Shown in pieces: positions 49,557 to 61,854 of a stretch of DNA of 64,000 bases. A program made the translations under genes and the position numbers. The notes beneath the pieces are model-generated. The model searched no databases. It worked only from the letters and a program-made list of their open reading frames with translations, and had not been told where the DNA came from. Position 1 is the stretch's first letter; each line of letters opens with the position of its first letter. Source of the stretch: Drosophila pseudoobscura (taxonomy: Eukaryota; Arthropoda; Insecta; Diptera; Drosophilidae); assembly GCF_009870125.1 (NCBI RefSeq), contig NW_022881738.1, positions 186,001-250,000 on the forward strand, written 5' to 3'.

Positions 49557-52500
49557 GAACGGTTCTATATAAGTGCAGGTGCCATATAGTTGCGGAGTTC
49601 CACTTTTTTGAGGCTAGAGTGCCGTATTGTTGCTAGTGCCCAAGATGTGCGATCTTGCCACATTTTCTGGAGCGTGGGTGCTATATAGGTGCGGTGGTTC
49701 AGTATACATGCTAGTGCTGGATAGGGAGGTGTTCTATATAAGTGCATGTGCCATATAGTTGCGGAGTTCCACTTTTTTGAGGCTAGAGTGCCGTATCGTT
49801 GCTAGTGCCCAAGATGTGCGATCTTGCCACATTTTCTGGAGCGTGGGTGCTATATAGGTGCGGTGGTTCAGTATACATGCCAGTGCTGGATAGGGAGGTG
49901 TTCTATATAAGTGCAGGTGCCATATAGTTGCGGAGTTCCACTTTTTTGAGGCTAGAGTGCCGTATTGTTGCTAGTGCCCAAGATGTGCGATCTTGCCACA
50001 TTTTCTGGAGCGTGGGTGCTATATAGGTGCGGTGGTTCAGTATACATGCCAGTGCTGGATAGGGAGGTGTTCTATATAAGTGCAGGTGCCATATAGTTGC
50101 GGAGTTCCACTTTTTTGAGGCTAGAGTGCCGTATTGTTGCTAGTGCCCAAGATGTGCGATCTTGCCACATTTTCTGGAGCGTGGGTGCTATATAGGTGCG
50201 GTGGTTCAGTATACATGCCAGTGCTGGATAGGGAGGTGTTCTATATAAGTGCAGGTGCCATATAGTTGCGGAGTTCCACTTTTTTGAGGCTAGAGTGCCG
50301 TATTGTTGCTAGTGCCCAAGATGTGCGATCTTGCCACATTTTCTGGAGCGTGGGTGCTATATAGGTGCGGTGGTTCAGTATACATGCCAGTGCTGGATAG
50401 GGAGGTGTTCTATATAAGTGCAGGTGCCATATAGTTGCGGAGTTCCACTTTTTTGAGGCTAGAGTGCCGTATTGTTGCTAGTGCCCAAGATGTGCGATCT
50501 TGCCACATTTTCTGGAGCGTGGGTGCTATATAGGTGCGGTGGTTCAGTATACATGCCAGTGCTGGATAGGGAGGTGTTCTATATAAGTGCAGGTGCCATA
50601 TAGTTGCGGAGTTCCACTTTTTTGAGGCTAGAGTGCCGTATTGTTGCTAGTGCCCAAGATGTGCGATCTTGCCACATTTTCTGGAGCGTGGGTGCTATAT
50701 AGGTGCGGTGGTTCAGTATACATGCCAGTGCTGGATAGGGAGGTGTTCTATATAAGTGCAGGTGCCATATAGTTGCGGAGTTCCACTTTTTTGAGGCTAG
50801 AGTGCCGTATTGTTGCTAGTGCCCAAGATGTGCGATCTTGCCACATTTTCTGGAGCGTGGGTGCTATATAGGTGCGGTGGTTCAGTATACATGCCAGTGC
50901 TGGATAGGGAGGTGTTCTATATAAGTGCAGGTGCCATATAGTTGCGGAGTTCCACTTTTTTGAGGCTAGAGTGCCGTATTGTTGCTAGTGCCCAAGATGT
51001 GCGATCTTGCCACATTTTCTGGAGCGTGGGTGCTATATAGGTGCGGTGGTTCAGTATACATGCTAGTGCTGGATAGGGAGGTGTTCTATATAAGTGCATG
51101 TGCCATATAGTTGCGGAGTTCCACTTTTTTGAGGCTAGAGTGCCGTATTGTTGCTAGTGCCCAAGATGTGCGATCTTGCCACATTTTCTGGAGCGTGGGT
51201 GCTATATAGGTGCGGTGGTTCAGTATACATGCCAGTGCTGGATAGGGAGGTGTTCTATATAAGTGCAGGTGCCATATAGTTGCGGAGTTCCACTTTTTTG
51301 AGGCTAGAGTGCCGTATTGTTGCTAGTGCCCAAGATGTGCGATCTTGCCACATTTTCTGGAGCGTGGGTGCTATATAGGTGCGGTGGTTCAGTATACATG
51401 CCAGTGCTGGATAGGGAGGTGTTCTATATAAGTGCAGGTGCCATATAGTTGCGGAGTTCCACTTTTTTGAGGCTAGAGTGCCGTATTGTTGCTAGTGCCC
51501 AAGATGTGCGATCTTGCCACATTTTCTGGAGCGTGGGTGCTATATAGGTGCGGTGGTTCAGTATACGTGCTAGTGCTGGATAGGGAGGTGTTCTATATAA
51601 GTGCATGTGCCATATAGTTGCGGAGTTCCACTTTTTTGAGGCTAGAGTGCCGTATTGTTGCTAGTGCCCAAGATGTGCGATCTTGCCACATTTTCTGGAG
51701 CGTGGGTGCTATATAGGTGCGGTGGTTCAGTATACATGCCAGTGCTGGATAGGGAGGTGTTCTATATAAGTGCAGGTGCCATATAGCTGCGGAGTTCCAC
51801 TTTTTTGAGGCTAGAGTGCCGTATTGTTGCTAGTGCCCAAGATGTGCGATCTTGCCACATTTTCTGGAGCGTGGGTGCTATATAGGTGCGGTGGTTCAGT
51901 ATACATGCCAGTGCTGGATAGGGAGGTGTTCTATATAAGTGCAGGTGCCATATAGTTGCGGAGTTCCACTTTTTTGAGGCTAGAGTGCCGTATTGTTGCT
52001 AGTGCCCAAGATGTGCGATCTTGCCACATTTTCTGGAGCGTGGGTGCTATATAGGTGCGGTGGTTCAGTATACATGCCAGTGCTGGATAGGGAGGTGTTC
52101 TATATAAGTGCAGGTGCCATATAGTTGCGGAGTTCCACTTTTTTGAGGCTAGAGTGCCGTATTGTTGCTAGTGCCCAAGATGTGCGATCTTGCCACATTT
52201 TCTGCAGCGTAGGTGCGGTGGTTCAGTATACATGCCAGTGCTGAATAGGGAGGTGTTCTATATAAGTGCAGGTGCCATATAGTTGCGGAGTTCCACTTTT
52301 TTGAGGCTAGAGTGCCGTATTGTTGCTAGTGCCCAAGATGTGCGATCTTGCCACATTTTCTGGAGCGTGGGTGCTATATAGGTGCGGTGGTTCAGTATAC
52401 ATGCCAGTGCTGGATAGGGAGGTGTTCTATATAAGTGCAGGTGCCATATAGTTGCGGAGTTCCACTTTTTTGAGGCTAGAGTGCCGTATTGTTGCTAGTG

Positions 52501-55500
52501 CCCAAGATGTGCGATCTTGCCACATTTTCTGGAGCGTGGGTGCTATATAGGTGCGGTGGTTCAGTATACATGCCAGTGCTGGATAGGGAGGTGTTCTATA
52601 TAAGTGCAGGTGCCATATAGTTGCGGAGTTCCACTTTTTTGAGGCTAGAGTGCCGTATTGTTGCTAGTGCCCAAGATGTGCGATCTTGCCACATTTTCTG
52701 GAGCGTGGGTGCTATATAGGTGCGGTGGTTCAGTATACATGCCAGTGCTGGATAGGGAGGTGTTCTATATAAGTGCATGTGCCATATAGTTGCGGAGTTC
52801 CACTTTTTTGAGGCTAGAGTGCCGTATTGTTGCTAGTGCCCAAGATGTGCGATCTTGCCACATTTTCTGGAGCGTGGGTGCTATATAGGTGCGGTGGTTC
52901 AGTATACATGCCAGTGCTGGATAGGGAGGTGTTCTATATAAGTGCAGGTGCCATATAGTTGCGGAGTTCCACTTTTTTGAGGCTAGAGTGCCGTATTGTT
53001 GCTAGTGCCGAAGATGTGCGATCTTGCCACATTTTCTGGAGCGTGGGTGCTATATAGGTGCGGTGGTTCAGTATACATGCCAGTGCTGGATAGGGAGGTG
53101 TTCTATATAAGTGCAGGTGCCATATAGTTGCGGAGTTCCACTTTTTTGAGGCTAGAGTGCCGTATTGTTGCTAGTGCCCAAGATGTGCGATCTTGCCACA
53201 TTTTCTGGAGCGTGGGTGCTATATAGGTGCGGTGGTTCAGTATACATGCCAGTGCTGGATAGGGAGGTGTTCTATATAAGTGCATGTGCCATATAGTTGC
53301 GGAGTTCCACTTTTTTGAGGCTAGAGTGCCGTATTGTTGCTAGTGCCCAAGATGTGCGATCTTGCCACATTTTCTGGAGCGTGGGTGCTATATAGGTGCG
53401 GTGGTTCAGTATACATGCTAGTGCTGGATAGGGAGGTGTTCTATATAAGTGCATGTGCCATATAGTTGCGGAGTTCCACTTTTTTGAAGCTAGAGTGCCG
53501 TATTGTTGCTAGTGCCCAAGATGTGCGATCTTGCCACATTTTCTGGAGCGTGGGTGCTATATAGGTGCGGTGGTTCAGTATACATGCCAGTGCTGGATAG
53601 GGAGGTGTTCTATATAAGTGCAGGTGCCATATAGTTGCGGAGTTCCACTTTTTTGAGGCTAGAGTGCCGTATTGTTGCTAGTGCCCAAGATGTGCGATCT
53701 TGCCACATTTTCTGGAGCGTGGGTGCTATATAGGTGCGGTGGTTCAGTATACATGCTAGTGCTGGATAGGGAGGTGTTCTATATAAGTGCATGTGCCATA
53801 TAGTTGCGGAGTTCCACTTTTTTGAGGCTAGAGTGCCGTATTGTTGCTAGTGCCCAAGATGTGCGATCTTGCCACATTTTCTGGAGCGTGGGTGCTATAT
53901 AGGTGCGGTGGTTCAGTATACATGCCAGTGCTGGATAGGGAGGTGTTCTATATAAGTGCAGGTGCCATATAGTTGCGGAGTTCCACTTTTTTGAGGCTAG
54001 AGTGCCGTATTGTTGCTAGTGCCCAAGATGTGCGATCTTGCCACATTTTCTGGAGCGTGGGTGCTATATAGGTGCGGTGGTTCAGTATACATGCCTGTGC
54101 TGGATAGGGAGGTGTTCTATATAAGTGCAGGTGCCATATAGTTGCGGAGTTCCACTTTTTTGAGGCTAGAGTGCCGTATTGTTGCTAGTGCCCAAGATGT
54201 GCGATCTTGCCACATTTTCTGGAGCGTGGGTGCTATATAGGTGCGGTGGTTCAGTATACATGCCAGTGCTGGATAGGGAGGTGTTCTATATAAGTGCAGG
54301 TGCCATATAGTTGCGGAGTTCCACTTTTTTGAGGCTAGAGTGCCGTATTGTTGCTAGTGCCCAAGATGTGCGATCTTGCCACATTTTCTGGAGCGTGGGT
54401 GCTATATAGGTGCGGTGGTTCAGTACACATGCCAGTGCTGGATAGGGAGGTGTTCTATATAAGTGCATGTGCCATATAGTTGCGGAGTTCCACTTTTTTG
54501 AGGCTAGAGTGCCGTATTGTTGCTAGTGCCCAAGATGTGCGATCTTGCCACATTTTCTGGAGCGTGGGTGCTATATAGGTGCGGTGGTTCAGTATACATG
54601 CCAGTGCTGGATAGGGAGGTGTTCTATATAAGTGCATGTGCCATATAGTTGCGGAGTTCCACTTTTTTGAGGCTAGAGTGCCGTATCGTTGCTAGTGCCC
54701 AAGATGTGCGATCTTGCCACATTTTCTGGAGCGTGGGTGCTATATAGGTGCGGTGGTTCAGTATACATGCTAGTGCTGGATAGGGAGGTGTTCTATATAA
54801 GTGCATGTGCCATATAGTTGCGGAGTTCCACTTTTTTGAGGCTAGAGTGCCGTATTGTTGCTAGTGCCCAAGATGTGCGATCTTGCCACATTTTCTGGAG
54901 CGTGGGTGCTATATAGGTGCGGTGGTTCAGTATACATGCCAGTGCTGGATAGGGAGGTGTTCTATATAAGTGCAGGTGCCATATAGTTGCGGAGTTCCAC
55001 TTTTTTGAGGCTAGAGTGCCGTATTGTTGCTAGTGCCCAAGATGTGCGATCTTGCCACATTTTCTGGAGCGTGGGTGCTATATAGGTGCGGTGGTTCAGT
55101 ATACATGCCAGTGCTGGATAGGGAGGTGTTCTATATAAGTGCAGGTGCCATATAGTTGCGGAGTTCCACTTTTTTGAGGCTAGAGTGCCGTATTGTTGCT
55201 AGTGCCCAAGATGTGCGATCTTGCCACATTTTCTGGAGCGTGGGTGCTATATAGGTGCGGTGGTTCAGTATACATGCCAGTGCTGGATAGGGAGGTGTTC
55301 TATATAAGTGCATGTGCCATATAGTTGCGGAGTTCCACTTTTTTGAGGCTAGAGTGCCGTATCGTTGCTAGTGCCCAAGATGTGCGATCTTGCCACATTT
55401 TCTGGAGCGTGGGTGCTATATAGGTGCGGTGGTTCAGTATACATGCCAGTGCTGGATAGGGAACGGTTCTATATAAGTGCAGGTGCCATATAGTTGCGGA

Positions 55501-55860
55501 GTTCCACTTTTTTGAGGCTAGAGTGCCGTATTGTTGCTAGTGCCCAAGATGTGCGATCTTGCCACATTTTCTGGAGCGTGGGTGCTATATAGGTGCGGTG
55601 GTTCAGTATACATGCCAGTGCTGGATAGGGAGGTGTTCTATATAAGTGCATGTGCCATATAGTTGCGGAGTTCCACTTTTTTGAGGCTAGAGTGCCGTAT
55701 TGTTGCTAGTGCCCAAGATGTGCGATCTTGCCACATTTTCTGGAGCGTGGGTGCTATATAGGTGCGGTGGTTCAGTATACATGCTAGTGCTGGATAGGGA
55801 GGTGTTCTATATAAGTGCATGTGCCATATAGTTGCGGAGTTCCACTTTTTTGAGGCTAGA
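49557..55860 (+). repeat. Satellite array, homogenised 169-bp monomers (block 2 end and extension)
   Basis: About 37 nearly identical 169-bp monomers, the most regular stretch of the window, make up this region. Variants are sparse: CATGCTAGTGC for CATGCCAGTGC, GTGCATGTGCC for GTGCAGGTGCC, GTATCGTTGC for GTATTGTTGC. One monomer near 52204 lacks 11 bp (GCAGCGTAGGTGCGG). No genes are seen. Confidence 0.94.
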
Positions 55861-58640
55861 GTGCCATATTGGGGCTAGTGCCCAAGATGTGCGATCCTGC
55901 CACATTTCCTGGAGCGTGGATGCTATATAGGTTCGGTGGTTCAGTATACATGCCAGTGATGGATAGGGAAGGGTTCTATATAAGTGCAGAAGCCATATAG
56001 TTGCGGAGGTTCCACTTTTTTATGGGCTAGAGTGCCATATTGGGGCTAGTGCCCAAGATGTGCGATCCTGCCACATTTCCTGGAGCGTGGGGGCTATATA
56101 GGTGCGGTGGTTCAGTATACATGCCAGTGCTTGATAGGGATGGGTTCTATATAAGTGCAGGTGCCATATAGTTGCGGAGGTTCCACTTTTTTGGGGCTAT
56201 ATTGCCATATTGGTGCTTATGCCCAAGATGTGCGATACTGCCACATTTCCTGGAGCGTGGGGGCTATATAGGTGCGGTGGTTCAGTATACATGCCAGTGC
56301 TTGATAGGGAAGGGTTCTATATAAGTGCAGAAGCCATATAGTTGCGGAGGTTCCACTTTTTTATGGGCTAGAGTGCCATATTGGGGCTAGTGCCCAAGAT
56401 GTGCGATCCTGCCACATTTCCTGGAGCGTGGGGGCTATATAGGTGCGGTGGTTCAGTATACATGCCATTGCTTGATAGGGATGGGTTCTATATAAGTGCA
56501 GGTGCCATATAGTTGCGGAGGTTCCACTTTTTTGGGGCTATATTGCCATATTGGTGCTTATGCCCAAGATGTGCGATACTGCCACATTTCCTGGAGCGTG
56601 GGTGCTATATAGGTGCGGTGGTTCAGTATACATGCCAGTGCTGGATAGGGAAGGGTTCTATATAAGTGCAGGTGCCATATAGTTGCGGAGGTTCCACTTT
56701 TTTATGGGTAGAGTGCCATATTGGTGCTAGTGCCCAAGATGTGCGATCCTGCCACATTTCCTGGAGCGTGGATGCTATATAGGTGCGGTGGTTCAGTATA
56801 CATGCCAGTGATGGATAGGGAAGGGTTCTATATAAGTGCAGGTGCCATATAGTTGCGGAGGTTCCACTTTTTTATGGGCTAGAGTGCCATATTGGTGCTA
56901 GTGCCCAAGATGTGCGATCCTGCCACATTTCCTGGAGCGTGGGGGCTATATAGGTGCGGTGGTTCAGTATACATGCCAGTGCTGGATAGGGAAGGGTTCT
57001 ATATAAGTACAGGTGCCATATAGTTGCGGAGGTTCGATTTTTTATGGGCTAGAGTGCCATATTGGTGCTAGTGCCCAAAATAAGCGATCCTGCCAAATTT
57101 CCTAGAGCGTGGGTGCTATATAGGTGCGGTGGTTCAGTATACATGCCAGTGCTGGATAGTGAAGGGTTAGATATAAGTGCAGGTGCCATATAGTTGCGGA
57201 GGTTCCACTTTTTTAGGGCTATATTGCCATATTGGTGCTTATGCCCAAAATATGCGATCCTGCCAAATTTCCTAGAGCGTGGGTGCTATATAGGTTCGGT
57301 GGTTCAGTATACATGCCAGTGCTGGATAGTGAAGGGTTAGATATAAGTGCAGGTGCCATATAGTTGCGGAGGTTCCACTTTTTTAGGGCTTTATTGTCAT
57401 ATTGGTGCTTATGCCCAAAATATGCGATCCTGCCACATTTCCTGGAGCGTGGATGCTATATAGGTGCGGTGGTTCAGTATACATGCCAGTGCTGGATAGG
57501 GAAGGGTTCTATATAAGTGCAGATGCCATATAGTTGCGGAGGTTTCACTTTTTTGGGGCTATATTGCCATATTGGTGCTTATGCCCAAAATATGCGATCC
57601 TGCCACATTTCCTGGAGCGTGGATGCTATGTAGGTGCGGTGGTTCAGTATACATGCCAGTGCTGGATAGGGAAGGGTTCTATATAAGTGCAGGTGCCATA
57701 TAGTTGCGGAGGTTCCACTTTTTTAGGGCTATATTGTCATATTGGTGCTTATGCCCAAAATATGCGATCCTGCCACATTTCCTGGAGCGTGGGTGCTATA
57801 TAGGTGCGGTGGTTCAGTATACATGCCAGTGCTGGATAGGGAAGGGTTCTATATAAGTGCAGGTGCCATATAGTTGCGGAGGTTCCACTTTTTTATGGGC
57901 TAGAGTGCCATATTGGTGCTATATAGGTGCGGTGGTTCAGTATACATGCCAGTGCTGGATAGGGAGGTGTTCTATATAAGTGCAGGTGCCATATAGTTGC
58001 GGAGGTTCCACTTCTTTGAGGCTAGAGTGCCGTATTGTTGCTAGTGCCCAAAATATGCGATCCTGCCACATTTCCTAGAGCGTGGGTGCTATATAGGTGC
58101 GGTGGTTCAGTATACATTCCAGTGCTGGATAGGGAAAGGTTCTATATAAAAGCAGGTGCCATATAGTTGCGGAGTTCCACTTTTTTGAGGCTAGAGTGCC
58201 GTATTGTTGCTAGTGCCCAAGATGTGCGATCTTGCCACATTTCCTGGAGCGTGGGTGCTATATAGGTGCGGTGGATCAGTATACATGTCAGTGCTGGATA
58301 GTGAAGGGTTATATATAAGTGCAGGTGCCATATAAATGCGGAGTTCCACTTTTTTGAGGCTAGAGTGCCATATTGTTGCTAGTGCCCAAAATATGCGATC
58401 CTGCCACATTTCCTAGAGCGTGGGTGCTATATAGGTACGGTGGTTCAGTATACATGCCAGTGCTGGATAGGGAAAGGTTCTATATAAGTGCAGGTGCCAT
58501 ATAGTTGCGGAGGTTCCACATTTTTGAGGCTAGAGTGCCGTATTGTTGCTAGTGCCCAAGATGTGCGATCTTGCAACATTTTCTGGAGCGTGGGTGCTAT
58601 ATAGGTGCGGTGGTTCAGTATACATGCCAGTGCTGGATAG
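55861..58640 (+). repeat. Satellite array, diverged monomers at the right edge
   Basis: About 16-17 heterogeneous monomers of the kinds seen at 27702-36370 make up this stretch, including a truncated monomer near 57915 and the TTATATATAAGTGC/AAATGCGG variants that elsewhere precede the mdg1/412-like LTR (58300-58345). The array ends inside a monomer (GTGCTGGATAG) where the Osvaldo-like LTR begins. No genes are seen. Confidence 0.92.
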
Positions 58641-61019
58641 TGTAGTGCGCTTGTTGTAAGAAAAAAATTGGTTGCATCGACGTCTTAATTTTCCCTAAAA
58701 TTAGGCTACGCGAATGGGCTAAGTCTTCTGTTGGGTCCAAGAAAGCTAAGCTTTTAACACGCCATCTACTGGGGGCGCTTCGTCACCGTGGGCTACCCAT
58801 ATTATTTTGTTTGGCTGACGTTCTAATCGGCCTCTTCCTCCCACTGTCATTTTGACAAATCGAAAAGAAAAAGGGAAGAACGAGGGGATGAGGCCTTGAT
58901 TTCCGGGAGAAGCAGCTCTCTCTCTCCTCGTGGTATCCGAACAGTACAGACGTGCTTATCCAGATCAAAAAAAAAAAAATTTAATAAAAAGTTAAAAATC
59001 AAATAAAAGTTCTTCGGAGATCAGCACGATCCGCCGGCCTTTGGGAAGCAAGACCCCATCCACCCAGACGAGAAACCAATCACCGATCCACTGTGCAGAG
59101 GATGGTGCGAATTTTCTGACGATCGCCCCAAAGCGGGCCACCGTAGAGTTGGGAAGCTCCACCCATCGCCCCAACGCCCTCCGCCAACGCGGTCCACCGT
59201 AGAGTTGGGAAGCTCCACATAAAGCCCCAACGCCATCCACCACAGCGAGCCCTTCAGCAGTTCCCGAGCATCAGCGCCGACAGAGAGCGGCCCCTCAGCC
59301 GTTTCCGAGCTTTAGCGCCGCCAGCAGCGAGACCTTCGCCGCCCCAGCGCGAGCCGTCGCGACCGAGAGTGGGCCATCCAGCCACCGGGCCAAGCGCCGT
59401 AAACAAAAGTGCCAAGTGATCTTCCTTGCCAGGAATAACCAGACTCGTCCCAGAAAAAAAAAAGACCCTGACCAGAATTTTTTTTTGTCACCGTGCTTCG
59501 CCCTAACCTAAAAGCCAGGTCATGACATGTGAAGGTTAAAGGTGTTAAATAAACCCCAACGGAACGGGCAGAACTCGTGAGAACCTCTTGTGGCCCATTG
59601 GGCGTTTATTCCCAAAGATCTTATGTGCGCTGTTAGGCCGTTGACCCCTTTGTGCATATAAAACGAAACCAGCTGCTTGGAGCTTTTTCCGTGCGCCAAC
59701 ACCTTGGTCTATGGATCAAGACCTACCTCAAAGAAACTAAATAAACGAATAAATATTGAATAAAGTATAAAATATAGAAGTTAAAGATGGAATAATTTGA
59801 TTTAGGAACTATATATGCTCAAAAAAAAAAAAGCCCTAAACAAAAAGAAAAAGAAAGAAAGAAGATCAAGATAATCTGGTGCTAGCCGTGGTCATGCGTG
59901 TGCATGTGTGTGTGCTCTCTCTTCTCTTCAAAACTTACAGGTATTCCCCTCGCCGAAAGATCTTTTGGACGTGGCCGGAACATGAACGTACGTAAGTGAA
60001 CGAACTCCTAGTTAACGTTTATAAACTTGTATCATAAAGTAACAAAAGAAAAAAACCATACATGAGCCCGGTCGCCCGTATTCTTTGATTTTTCCCTAAT
60101 TTATGTTGGAGCTTTTTTTGTTGTAAAGAGGCCTTAAGCCCACGAACAGCTCAAGAGCTTTAGAAGCTTTAAGCTTTAGCGTAGATCAGCGGCAGCAGGT
60201 GCTTCACCCCTATGCGACGGTTATTAGTTACTCTTACTTTTGCATTAATACCAAATCACCGAAAATGAAGAAATCTTAAATTACAAAAGTTCCTACTTAA
60301 GTATTCATTATTATTGTTATTATTCATTCAATTATTCCCAGTACCCTACCACCGGTTCTTAAGATCATATGTTTTATTCCTATTATTTAAAATTATTATT
60401 CCATAGTTATAATTCTTTTATTACCCTAGCTTATACTCCACCCATACCTATATATCATTTTCCTTCTACCCATGTATTTAGCTTTAGGCACTATCGATAA
60501 AAATAAATATTGTTAATGAATTGGAAATGAATTGCTAGAAGATTTTTGTTTAGGAGCCATGCAGGGATCGATGAGGGAGAGTGAGGTATGACCCCCGGCG
60601 GGAAAAGGGATCATCCATAAGACATATTTTCTTCGGAAATAGGATGATCAAGGTTGGGAGGGCCATGGTTGTTGCATCCAACACCAGCACAGCTACCCGT
60701 CGGGTCGGATATGCATGGCGGAAGCCCACTTCCCTGTCCCCTTAATTCCTTTGTCCCTTCTAATTCCCCCAGCCTCCTCATCCTCCTTCCCCAACCCCCT
60801 AACACCAGTCATACGGTCATACGCAGGGTATCGCACGCGAAAAAATAATAAGATAAGGCATCGACGCGAGCACGTATAGGAAAGGACCAGTATAGGAACC
60901 CCCCCATACTACCGACCATACAGCCGGAGCCAGCGCGTGCACCAGTCCTGCCCGATACACCCCCGACCAGCTCGAGTGGCACCGCCACACACAACAATCG
61001 TTGTATGTGATATGCTACA
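58641..61019 (+). repeat. Osvaldo/Ulysses-like 5' LTR (2379 bp)
   Basis: The LTR begins TGTAGTGCGC and ends GATATGCTACA (TGTAG...CTACA inverted ends), and a tRNA-Lys primer site lies 12 bp beyond. A length of 2.4 kb is far above the usual 0.3-0.5 kb; Ulysses of Drosophila virilis is the long-LTR relative I recall. TATAAAA at 59657-59663 and three AATAAA at 59740, 59748 and 59759 suggest promoter, a short R region and then a U5 of over 1 kb (inference). A 25-bp direct repeat (CCACCGTAGAGTTGGGAAGC core) occurs at 59138 and 59194. No convincing gene lies inside it. Only one LTR is in the window, so the 5' end is set by the satellite junction. Confidence 0.85.
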
Positions 61020-61031
61020 TTTATCTTATTT

Positions 61032-61049
61032 TGGCGCCCAACGTGGGGC
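61032..61049 (+). promoter_or_regulatory. tRNA-Lys primer-binding site
   Basis: TGGCGCCCAACGTGGGGC is the well-known complement of the tRNA-Lys 3' end. It sits 12 bp after the LTR end, which fixes that end and the direction of reverse transcription. Confidence 0.9.
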
Positions 61050-61854
61050 CCGATCCGGCTTGCCCCATTTAAAGAAATAACTTGGTCAAAAGTAACACCT
61101 GACTTTTATCCTTGCTAGACCGTTTTTTTGTGGTTTTTTTGCTCGCCTTTCCTCTGCAACTTATCCAGTGGATACTGTGGATCCGTGTAAGCTCATCATG
61201 GCCTACAGGGCCTAGTATCGTACAGGGTATATTGGCGTGCAGTAGGGCCGATACACTGGAAGTGTTATAACTTATATTGGCTATAACTCCGTGGGTCAAG
61301 CTTAGCCTATCAACTAGTTGAAGATTGTTATAGGAGCTAAGCGAGAACACTACTGCAGGAAAGGAGAACGCATTCCAAATCGTTTATGATGAAATTCTAC
61401 GAAGATTGCCCCTAATTAAGTGGGTTTTGGCTGTCCTGAGGAACCCCTGAGAAGATTACTGAGGTTGCAAGCCTCGGTAAGCCTAGGTGACATCGGACTC
61501 CCATATTACCTGATGATTAGTGGAACTAATCCAGCACCTTCATCAGCCCCAATACTTCTGATCTGACCTTTTAGATTTCGCTGGATGAGGGATAATTTAT
61601 CCTGCCACGGACCTAACTTGTGAGGCAGATTTCAGTTATAAGTAGATTACCCCATTCCTGTTCCTTCCCTACCCGAAAACAATGCAATCCGCTTTACTCT
61701 ATTCGTACCCAAAAAAACGATTGCATGGCTCCTAAACTGTTTTGATATCTACATATATATATCTATATCTATTGACTGTGACTTTTTTGTATTATTTTTT
61801 TTGCATTTGCTATATATATCTAATAAATTCATACTTGGTGGTGCCCAAACCGAA
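61050..61854 (+). other. Untranslated leader of Osvaldo-like element
   Basis: About 800 bp lie between the primer site and the gag ATG. I see no convincing gene here. The part near 61750-61830 is T/TA-rich. Packaging or IRES function would be guesswork. Confidence 0.6.

Larger units (their letters stand above)
24960..51180 (+). repeat. Tandem segmental duplication, two units of about 13.0-13.2 kb
   Basis: Unit 1 (about 24960-37990) and unit 2 (about 37990-51180) each contain satellite, the truncated mdg1/412-like fragment, diverged satellite and homogenised satellite, in that order. Offsets between equivalent points are 13,022 bp left of the TA run in the LTR, 13,020 right of it, then 12,850, 13,188, 13,186 and again 13,188 after the indels listed under the arrays. 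Exact ends cannot be set inside satellite. Confidence 0.9.

Noticed and set aside
36379..55820. Repeated 60-residue minus-strand open frames (Met-His-Leu-Tyr-Arg...) in the satellite
   Set aside because: They come from the satellite itself: the monomer is 169 bp, not a multiple of three, so each frame closes after just over one monomer. No start context, no variation pattern typical of coding sequence, and the diverged monomers break the frame.
27702..58640. CRISPR-like array
   Set aside because: The units are contiguous head-to-tail monomers without unique spacers, and the context is eukaryotic retrotransposons.
58783..60997. Several 60-93-residue frames in the long LTR, both strands
   Set aside because: No recognisable domains, no conserved start context, and they lie within the LTR bounded by TGTAG...CTACA. 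More likely chance frames in GC-rich U5.
61069..61350. 93-residue minus-strand frame in the Osvaldo-like leader
   Set aside because: No domain, opposite to the element's transcription, and in untranslated leader.
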